Source: Anaerolineales bacterium (lineage in GTDB: Bacteria > Chloroflexota > Anaerolineae > B4-G1 > DUEL01). Taken from it: a DNA stretch of 12,655 nucleotides. Within the stretch, counting starts at the first letter, position 1; each line of letters starts with the position of its first letter. The DNA lies in assembly GCA_015662065.1 (NCBI GenBank), contig DQUX01000085.1, positions 1 to 12,655 of the forward strand. The letters run 5' to 3'. The position numbers were made by a program, and so were the translations under genes. Shown here piece by piece: positions 1 through 4,804 of this stretch. The notes under the pieces are model-generated. The model made no database searches. It was given only the letters and a program-made list of their open reading frames with translations, and was not told the DNA's origin.

Positions 1-17
1 CACTTTCGGCCAAAGTC

Positions 18-92
18 GGGGGTCACAGACCCCCTCAGAGCATAGTGAGTTCAGGCTCCCAGCGGGTCTGTGACCCGCCCCCCTCAGAGCAT
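18..92. repeat. Two palindromic hairpins with a shared 13-bp tail
   Basis: Positions 18-34 form a perfect hairpin (GGGGGTC, loop ACA, GACCCCC). Positions 62-78 form a second one (GCGGGTC, loop TGT, GACCCGC). The two cores are reverse complements of each other around the loop (GTCACAGAC versus GTCTGTGAC). Each is followed by the same 13 bases, CCCCTCAGAGCAT (31-43 and 80-92), giving a 49-bp period. A weaker 5-bp inverted repeat, ACTTT/AAAGT, lies at 2-16. No T-tract follows either hairpin, so they do not look like intrinsic terminators. They have the form of dispersed REP-like intergenic palindromes, but dispersal cannot be tested from one window. Confidence 0.75.
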
Positions 93-117
93 CATGTGAC
101 ATTGTCGAACTACCCAA

Positions 118-813
118 ATGATGAGCGACACCCAAGATTCGAGAGGCTGCGGTCCCCCTGCCATCATCCTCGCCTCCGCCTCCCCCCGCCGCCGCGAGCT
201 GTTCGCCTTGCTGGGGCTTCCCTTCCGCGCAGGGAAGGCCGAGGTAGACGAGAGCAGCCACCCGCGCGAGTCTCCCCAGGAGATGGCCGCCCGGTTGGCC
301 CTCTCCAAAGCCCGGGCCGTGGCCGGGCTCTACCAGGTGCCGGTCGTGGGATGCGACACCGTCGTGACAATAGGGGGCGAAAGCCTGGGCAAACCCCTCG
401 ACGCCGAGGAGGCCCGGAGGATGCTGGCCAGCCTCCGGGGGCGCACTCACACCGTCTACACCGGCATAGCGGTAGTGGGGAAGGGACACGAGGTCGTCCA
501 GGTGGTCGAGACCCCGGTGACGATGCGCGACTACACGAACCAAGAGTTGAGCGCCTACATCGCCAGCGGTGACCCGCTGGACAAGGCCGGGGCCTACGGC
601 ATCCAGCACCCCACTTTCCGGCCGGTAGCCTCTTGGGAGGGGTGCTACGCCAACGTTATGGGGCTCCCCCTGTGCCACCTCGCCCGGGCGCTGGGGGCCT
701 GGTCCATCACCCCACCCGCCGATGTCCCTACCGCCTGCCAGGCCCACACGGGCCAGCCCTGCCGGGCGTTCCGGACCATTCTCCCAGAGCAGAGCGTTGC
801 CGACGCGAATTGA
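118..813 (+). CDS. maf: Maf-like nucleoside triphosphate pyrophosphatase (dTTP/UTP type)
   Basis: Maf proteins hydrolyse non-canonical or excess nucleoside triphosphates to the monophosphate and pyrophosphate in the cytoplasm. The N-terminal signature SASPRRREL is at residues 20-28. The catalytic Asp region is VVGCDTVV (Asp80), followed by GKPLDAEEARRML and then HTVYTGIAVV. The C-terminal signature DKAGAYGIQ is at residues 155-163, and GCYANVMGLPL follows. The GIQ after KAGAY fits the YhdE-type dTTP/UTP pyrophosphatases better than the YceF m7GTP type. At 231 residues it is longer than the usual 190-210 because of about 15 extra residues at the N-terminus and a roughly 30-residue tail after the last conserved helix. 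Two adjacent ATGs (118 and 121) are possible starts. An in-frame stop at 97-99 rules out anything further upstream, and no clear Shine-Dalgarno sequence is visible. Cys79 stands where most family members have Ala. Confidence 0.93.
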   Translation: MMSDTQDSRGCGPPAIILASASPRRRELFALLGLPFRAGKAEVDESSHPRESPQEMAARLALSKARAVAGLYQVPVVGCDTVVTIGGESLGKPLDAEEARRMLASLRGRTHTVYTGIAVVGKGHEVVQVVETPVTMRDYTNQELSAYIASGDPLDKAGAYGIQHPTFRPVASWEGCYANVMGLPLCHLARALGAWSITPPADVPTACQAHTGQPCRAFRTILPEQSVADAN

Positions 814-838
814 CAGTCCCCGCGACCTGTGCTAACAT
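810..838 (+). promoter_or_regulatory. Promoter for proS
   Basis: A perfect -35 box TTGACA (810-815) overlaps the maf stop codon TGA. A 17-bp spacer separates it from a weaker -10, TAACAT (833-838, 4 of 6 matches). Transcription would start near 845 and give proS a leader of about 170 nt. Confidence 0.6.
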
Positions 839-844
839 ATGACC

Positions 845-1013
845 TGACGAGGACAGTACGATGACCGCCTACACGCGAACCGTCCCTAGCAGCCCGCAGC
901 CGCCCCCCCCTCTGGGGTCCGGCTAGCGCTGCCTGGGTCCCGTCCGCCGCACGTGAGATCACCAGCCTTCCGACCCCCCGGAGGCTGGTTTCGCTTTTCG
1001 GGGAGGTGATCCG
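845..1013 (+). promoter_or_regulatory. Structured proS leader that can mask the ribosome binding site; possible translational T-box
   Basis: The Shine-Dalgarno sequence GGTGATC (1005-1011, just before the ATG at 1014) is perfectly complementary to GATCACC (957-963). Nested inside, CCAGCCTTCCG (962-972) pairs with CGGAGGCTGG (979-988) with one bulge. An alternative pairing, CCCCG (976-980) with CGGGG (999-1003), would open that stem. This is the layout of a translational on/off switch. The leader also carries GACGAGGA (846-853), identical to the 8-mer near the start of stem I in the trpS T-box, followed by AGTA (855-858). A later GAA-CCG (877-882) could be a loop-E motif with a proline specifier. 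The element TGGT (986-989) could pair with a tRNA-Pro end bearing A73. However, the canonical 14-nt T-box sequence is only partly matched, and a standard antisequestrator is not evident. The masking hairpin is seen in the sequence; the T-box identity is inference. Confidence 0.42.
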
Positions 1014-2759
1014 ATGAGAATGTCACAACTCTTCGGCCACACGCTACGGGAGCCGCCCGCCGACGCCGAGATGGTCAGCCACCGGCTGCTGGTCCGCGCC
1101 GGGTTCGTCCGTCCCCTGGCGGCCGGCCTCTACACCTACCTGCCCCTGGGGCAGCGGGTCGCCCGCCGTATCGAGGCCATCATGCGGGAGGAGATGGAGG
1201 CCATCGGCGCCCAGGAGATGCTTATGCCGGTCCTCCACCCCGCCGAACTCTGGCAGGCCACTGGCCGGTGGGAGACAGCGGGGCCAGCGCTGATGAGGCT
1301 GAAGGACCGGGCCGGGCGAGCGTACGCGCTGGCGATGACCCACGAGGAGGTGGTGGCGGAGCTGGCCCGGCGGGAGGTCCGCTCCTACCGGGACCTGCCC
1401 CGTGTGGTCTACCACATCCAGACCAAGCTGCGAGATGAGCCTCGCCCTCGCGGGGGGCTTCTGCGGGTGCGGGAGTTTCGGATGAAGGATGCCTACAGCC
1501 TCCACACAGACAGCGACGACCTGGACCGCTTCTATCCTCAGATCCTCGGGGCCTACCACCGCATCTTCACCCGCTGCGGGCTGGACTTCATCCAGGTCGA
1601 GGCGGACACGGGGATGATGGGCGGGGCGGACTCCCACGAGTTCCTGCTCCCCCACCCCGCCGGGGAGGACCGGCTGCTCCACTGCTCCGTCTGCGACTAT
1701 GCGGCCAATGTCGAATGGGCAACCTTCCGGCTGCCCGAGGTCGGCCCCCACCCCCTGGAGGAACCCTGCCCCGTCGCCACGCCGGGCTGCGCCACCATCG
1801 CCGACGTGGCCGCGTTCGTGGGCGTGCCGACCAACCAGACGCTGAAGGCAGTCTTCTACGCGTGGGAGCGCCCTGGAGGGCGGCCGGAGATGGTCTTCGT
1901 GGTTCTCCGAGGCGATCTGGAGGTGAACGAGACGAAGCTGTTGAATCTCCTGGGAGGCGGCGACCTAAGGGCCGCTACCGACGAGGAGATCCGTGCCGCC
2001 GGCGCTGAGCCGGGGTACGGATCGCCAGTGGGGCTCCCGGTGCGGGAGCATGCCGACAGCCCGGGCCTCCTGGTCGTGGGCGATCGTTCCATCCAGGTCG
2101 GCGCCAACTTCGTCGCCGGGGCGAATCGGGAGGGATACCACCTCACCGGCGTCAACTACCCCCGCGACTTCTCGGTGACCCTCCTGGCCGACATCGCCCA
2201 GGCCCAAGAGGGCCACCTCTGCCCCCGCTGTGGCGGGTCCCTCCTGGCCGAGTCCGCCATCGAACTGGGCCACTGCTTCAAGCTGGGGACCCGCTACTCC
2301 GAGTCTCTCGGCGTGACCTACCTGGACGCGACGGGCAAGGAGCGGCCGGTGGTGATGGGTTCCTACAGCATCGGCGTTGGCCGGCTTATGGCCGCCGTCG
2401 TCGAGGCCCACCACGACGAGCACGGCATCGTCTGGCCGCCCTCCCTGGCCCCCTTCGACGTACACCTGCTCCTGCTGGGACGGCAGGAGGTGGTACAGGA
2501 GGCCGCCGAGGAAACCTACAGACAGTTGCACGAGGCGGGTCTCTCAGTTCTCTACGACGACCGAAACGAGAGCGCCGGGGTGAAGTTCGCCGACGCCGAC
2601 CTCATCGGCTGCCCCGTGCGGGTCACCGTCGGCCGTCGGAGCCTGGAGGCCGGCGGCGCGGAGATGAAGGCCCGCCGGGAGAGGGACCGTCAAACGGTGG
2701 GGCTGGAGGACCTGCCCGACCAAGTCGCCGGCCTGCTTGACAGATGGGCCCGTCTGTAG
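1014..2759 (+). CDS. proS: Prolyl-tRNA synthetase, bacterial type with editing insertion
   Basis: This class II synthetase charges tRNA-Pro with proline in the cytoplasm. The N-terminus (SQLFGHTLREPPADAE, then SHRLLVRAGFVRPLAAGLYTYLPLG) matches the long bacterial ProRS form. Motif 2 is FRMKDAYSLH starting at residue 155, and motif 3 is GSYSIGVGRLMAA at 449-461. Between them, at roughly residues 225-400, lies the INS editing domain that clears Ala-tRNA-Pro (TNQTLKAVFY, VVLRGDLEVNETKL, then the ATDEEIRAAG region). The C-terminal anticodon-binding domain occupies about residues 475-581 (PFDVHLLLL to the end). The 581-residue length is close to the 572 of the E. coli enzyme. The ATG at 1014 follows a good Shine-Dalgarno sequence (GGAGGTGATC) that the leader can mask. 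The paired cysteines CSVC and CPRC flanking the insertion may bind a metal. Confidence 0.98.
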   Translation: MRMSQLFGHTLREPPADAEMVSHRLLVRAGFVRPLAAGLYTYLPLGQRVARRIEAIMREEMEAIGAQEMLMPVLHPAELWQATGRWETAGPALMRLKDRAGRAYALAMTHEEVVAELARREVRSYRDLPRVVYHIQTKLRDEPRPRGGLLRVREFRMKDAYSLHTDSDDLDRFYPQILGAYHRIFTRCGLDFIQVEADTGMMGGADSHEFLLPHPAGEDRLLHCSVCDYAANVEWATFRLPEVGPHPLEEPCPVATPGCATIADVAAFVGVPTNQTLKAVFYAWERPGGRPEMVFVVLRGDLEVNETKLLNLLGGGDLRAATDEEIRAAGAEPGYGSPVGLPVREHADSPGLLVVGDRSIQVGANFVAGANREGYHLTGVNYPRDFSVTLLADIAQAQEGHLCPRCGGSLLAESAIELGHCFKLGTRYSESLGVTYLDATGKERPVVMGSYSIGVGRLMAAVVEAHHDEHGIVWPPSLAPFDVHLLLLGRQEVVQEAAEETYRQLHEAGLSVLYDDRNESAGVKFADADLIGCPVRVTVGRRSLEAGGAEMKARRERDRQTVGLEDLPDQVAGLLDRWARL

Positions 2760-2765
2760 GATAAT
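2737..2765 (+). promoter_or_regulatory. Thioredoxin promoter with an internal dyad
   Basis: TTGACA (2737-2742), a 17-bp spacer and GATAAT (2760-2765) give 11 of 12 consensus matches. The promoter overlaps the proS stop codon (2757-2759). The spacer and the end of the -35 box form an 18-bp imperfect palindrome, ACAGATGGGCCCGTCTGT (2740-2757), with one mismatched pair out of nine. It could be an operator, or a short hairpin at the end of the proS transcript. Transcription would start near 2772, about 22 nt before the gene. Confidence 0.72.
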
Positions 2766-2793
2766 CCTCCCCACTTCTGTTCAGGAGAGTGAC

Positions 2794-3114
2794 ATGATCC
2801 AGGTAACCGATGAGACCTTCGAAAGCGAGGTGCTGCAGGCCAGCCTGCCGACGCTGGTGGATTTCTGGGCCGAGTGGTGCGGGCCCTGTCGGATGATCGC
2901 GCCGGTGGTGGAGGAGGTCGCCCACGAGTACGACGGCCGCCTCAAGGTGGTCAAGATGGACGTGGATGCCAGCCCCAATGTCCCTGCCCGCCTGGGTATT
3001 ATGGGCATCCCTACCCTTATCCTGTTCAAAGAGGGGAAGGAGGTCGAACGGCTGGTGGGCTATCGTCCCAAGGGAGCCCTGGTGGAGGCCATCCTGCCCC
3101 ACCTAAGTAGTTAA
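2794..3114 (+). CDS. trxA: Thioredoxin
   Basis: This is a small cytoplasmic dithiol-disulfide oxidoreductase that reduces protein disulfides and is itself recycled by thioredoxin reductase. At 106 residues it has the classic single-domain thioredoxin length. The active site is WCGPC (Cys29 and Cys32) within FWAEWCGPCRMIAPVVEE, and the cis-proline is Pro73 in GIPTLILFKEG. The key residues of the fold (VDFWA, KMDVD, the buried Asp of the second strand) are present, and there is no signal peptide. The ATG at 2794 is chosen because AGGAG sits about 8 nt upstream and because the reading frame before it overlaps the promoter. It is transcribed from its own promoter at the end of proS. The next transcription unit (the trpS leader) has its -35 box over this gene's stop codon. 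Confidence 0.96.
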   Translation: MIQVTDETFESEVLQASLPTLVDFWAEWCGPCRMIAPVVEEVAHEYDGRLKVVKMDVDASPNVPARLGIMGIPTLILFKEGKEVERLVGYRPKGALVEAILPHLSS

Positions 3115-3139
3115 CAAAACGACCTACTTGTGGTATACT
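3111..3139 (+). promoter_or_regulatory. Promoter of the trpS T-box transcript
   Basis: TTAACA (3111-3116), a 17-bp spacer and TATACT (3134-3139) match the consensus at 10 of 12 positions, with an extended -10 TGG directly before it. The -35 box overlaps the thioredoxin stop codon TAA (3112-3114). Transcription should start near 3146, about 20 nt before the first conserved T-box sequence. Confidence 0.75.
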
Positions 3140-3407
3140 TTATTCGCAAAACTGCATACTCTGAAAGACGAGGATCAGGAAGAGTAGGCATCGAAGCGGG
3201 GTTCAGAGAGTCGGGTCTTTGGCTGCGAGCCCGATACCAGCGCCGATGTCGAATGGGCCTGGGAGTCGCCCGCCGAACCCCCGCGGAGCGGGGCAGTAGT
3301 CCGGGCCGGAGCCGCCACCGTTACCAGGGCTAAGGGTATCGAACGGGTTGCTGCTACTGGCAGCCGGTTCTGTACCTGCGAACGAGTGAGGCTGGCTCTT
3401 CACCACC

Positions 3408-3430
3408 ACGCGCCGTCACCGGCGCGTTTT
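3408..3430 (+). promoter_or_regulatory. T-box stem III hairpin followed by TTTT
   Basis: ACGCGCCG (3408-3415) pairs with CGGCGCGT (3420-3427) around a TCAC loop. Its position just before the antiterminator is that expected for T-box stem III. It is followed directly by TTTT, so it also has the shape of an intrinsic terminator. Confidence 0.7.
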
Positions 3431-3470
3431 GCGTTTAGAGCCGCCTAAGCGGGGTGGCACCACGGGCCCA

Positions 3471-3505
3471 ACGCCCGTCCCGGCAACGGGACGGGCGTTT
3501 TCATT
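3471..3505 (+). terminator. Regulated intrinsic terminator of the trpS T-box
   Basis: ACGCCCGTCCCG (3471-3482) pairs with CGGGACGGGCGT (3487-3498) in a 12-bp GC-rich stem capped by a GCAA tetraloop and followed by TTTTCATTT. Its left arm is shared with the right arm of the T-box antiterminator (3473-3481), so the two structures are mutually exclusive. Confidence 0.94.
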
Positions 3506-3516
3506 TAGCACCAAGC

Positions 3517-3551
3517 AACCAGTAACCAGTAATCAGCAACCAGTAATCAGC
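3517..3551 (+). repeat. Five-copy 7-bp tandem repeat (AAYCAGY) in the trpS leader
   Basis: The units are AACCAGT, AACCAGT, AATCAGC, AACCAGT, AATCAGC, end to end without gaps. They lie after the T-box terminator and before the trpS Shine-Dalgarno AAGGAGG (3567-3573). The AT-richer composition stands out from the GC-rich surroundings. They are too short, and lack spacers, to be CRISPR. Confidence 0.9.
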
Positions 3552-3580
3552 CGCATCAAGCAGCCCAAGGAGGGAGAAAA

Positions 3581-4630
3581 ATGATCAAGAAACGCATCCT
3601 TACCGGCGACCGACCCACCGGCAGGCTCCACCTGGGCCACTATGTGGGGAGCCTCGCCAACCGGGTCCGGCTGCAGGAGGAGTACGAATGCTTCTTCATC
3701 ATAGCCGATCTGCACACCCTCACCACCCGGCCCGAGAAGCGCCACATCGCCCAGATGCAAGAGCACGTCCGCGATCTGGTGCTGGACTACCTGGCCGTGG
3801 GCATCGACCCGGAACGCAGCGTCATCTTCCTCCAATCGGCCATCCCTGAGACCTATCAACTGAACCTGATCCTGGAGATGCTGGTGAGCGTGCCCCGCCT
3901 GGAGCGGGTCCCCACCCTCAAGGAGATGGCACGGGATGCGAACCTGCGGACGATGCCCTTCGGCCTCCTGGGCTACCCGGTGCTCCAGGCCGCCGACATC
4001 CTCCTCCCCCGCGCCCACCTGGTGCCGGTGGGGAAGGACAACCAGGCCCACGTGGAGGTAGCACGGGAACTGGCCCGCCGGTTCAACCGGCTCTACGGCG
4101 AGGTCTTCCCTATCCCCGAGTGCCTCCTGGGGGACGTGCCGATCCTGGTGGGGACCGACGGAGCGGCCAAGATGAGCAAGAGCCGCGACAACGCCATCTA
4201 CCTCTCTGACGACGCCGAGACGGTCCGGCGCCAGGTGTTCCAGATGGTCACCGACCCTCAGCGGGTGCGGGCCGACATCCCGGGCCGGGTGGAGGGCAAC
4301 CCGGTCTTCATCTACCACGACACCTTCAACCCCGACCGGGAGGAGGTGGAGGACCTCAAGGAGCGGTACCGCCGGGGGCGTGTGGGCGACGTGGAGGTGA
4401 AGGAAAAACTGGCCCGCGCTCTCAACACATTCCTCGACCCCATCCGCCAGCGGCGGGCCGACTACGCCGCCCGGCCCCGCTTGGTGGCCGAGGTCCTGGC
4501 GGCAGGGAACGAGCGGATGCGCATCGAAGCGCGGGAGACGATGGTCCAGGTCCGGGAGGCGATGGGGCTGATGAGCCTGCCCCTCCAATCAGAGCCGACC
4601 ACAGTCCCGGCCGGCCTGGTCTATTGCTAA
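3581..4630 (+). CDS. trpS: Tryptophanyl-tRNA synthetase
   Basis: This class I synthetase activates tryptophan with ATP and charges tRNA-Trp. The HIGH signature is HLGH (residues 17-20) within TGDRPTGRLHLGHYVGSL, and the KMSKS loop is intact at residues 197-201 (GAAKMSKSRDN). GYPVLQAADILL and VPVGKDNQAHVE are the substrate-pocket and dimer-interface blocks typical of bacterial TrpRS. At 349 residues it is slightly longer than the 334 of E. coli, mainly at the C-terminus. The ATG at 3581 has AAGGAGGG 7 nt upstream. Expression should be controlled by the Trp T-box and terminator directly upstream, so the enzyme is made when uncharged tRNA-Trp accumulates. No terminator is evident after the stop. 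Confidence 0.98.
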   Translation: MIKKRILTGDRPTGRLHLGHYVGSLANRVRLQEEYECFFIIADLHTLTTRPEKRHIAQMQEHVRDLVLDYLAVGIDPERSVIFLQSAIPETYQLNLILEMLVSVPRLERVPTLKEMARDANLRTMPFGLLGYPVLQAADILLPRAHLVPVGKDNQAHVEVARELARRFNRLYGEVFPIPECLLGDVPILVGTDGAAKMSKSRDNAIYLSDDAETVRRQVFQMVTDPQRVRADIPGRVEGNPVFIYHDTFNPDREEVEDLKERYRRGRVGDVEVKEKLARALNTFLDPIRQRRADYAARPRLVAEVLAAGNERMRIEARETMVQVREAMGLMSLPLQSEPTTVPAGLVYC

Positions 4631-4739
4631 GGCCCATCTGCGGGTGAGGAGGGAGGGTCTGGCATGCATCTCATCAGAGTCAGCATCCATCGGGAATGCG
4701 ATTGCCCCGAAGGAGCCATCCCTATGTCTGCTTGCCCAC

Positions 4740-4768
4740 TTGCCCACTCGCTCCATCGGATGTATATT
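4740..4768 (+). promoter_or_regulatory. Weak candidate promoter for the lipoprotein gene
   Basis: TTGCCC (4740-4745), a 17-bp spacer and TATATT (4763-4768) match the consensus at 9 of 12 positions. It would start transcription near 4775, about 30 nt before the chosen start codon. It lies in the 174-base gap after trpS, where the direct repeat TTGCCCAC also occurs. Confidence 0.4.
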
Positions 4769-4804
4769 CCCCACCACACTACCCCCTACTTCGGAGGAAA
4801 ACCG

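Larger units (their letters stand above)
3163..3505 (+). promoter_or_regulatory. T-box riboswitch, tryptophan specific, upstream of trpS
   Basis: T-box leaders bind the cognate uncharged tRNA and then allow readthrough into the synthetase gene. Stem I shows GACGAGGA (3167-3174), the loop-E strand AGTA (3183-3186), and a helix GGCATCG/CGATGTC (3187-3193 with 3244-3250). GAA followed by the specifier TGG and then G (3251-3257) completes the specifier loop, closed below by CAGG/CCTG (3176-3179 with 3258-3261). The distal part has AGAGAG (3205-3210) and TCGGG/CCCGA (3211-3215 with 3230-3234) around GGCTGCGAG. Further hairpins, including CAGTAG/CTACTG (3294-3299 with 3354-3359), fill the middle. 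The T-box GGGGTGGCACCACGGG is at 3451-3466. Its UGGC (3455-3458) would pair with the GCCA end of a tRNA-Trp with G73. The antiterminator pairs ACGGGC (3462-3467) with GCCCGT (3473-3478), which excludes the terminator. UGG is the only Trp codon, and the gene downstream is trpS, so both ends agree. Confidence 0.95.

Noticed and set aside
2740..2757. Terminator for proS
   Set aside because: The inverted repeat has no loop of useful size in its perfect form and no T-tract. It overlaps a strong promoter instead.
3130..3333. Short open reading frame in the trpS leader
   Set aside because: The stretch is T-box stem I and stem II sequence. The reading frame is incidental.
3517..3551. Possible CRISPR array
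   Set aside because: The units are 7 bp and directly adjacent with no spacers, and no cas genes are present.
3533..4588. Open reading frame of 351 codons on the - strand
   Set aside because: It is the mirror of trpS, which has both synthetase signatures. The antisense product has no recognisable motif.
4664..4804. Upstream start for the lipoprotein adding 47 residues
   Set aside because: The extra segment has no signal-peptide character and no ribosome binding site. The ATG at 4805 has GGAGGA and begins a proper lipoprotein signal.
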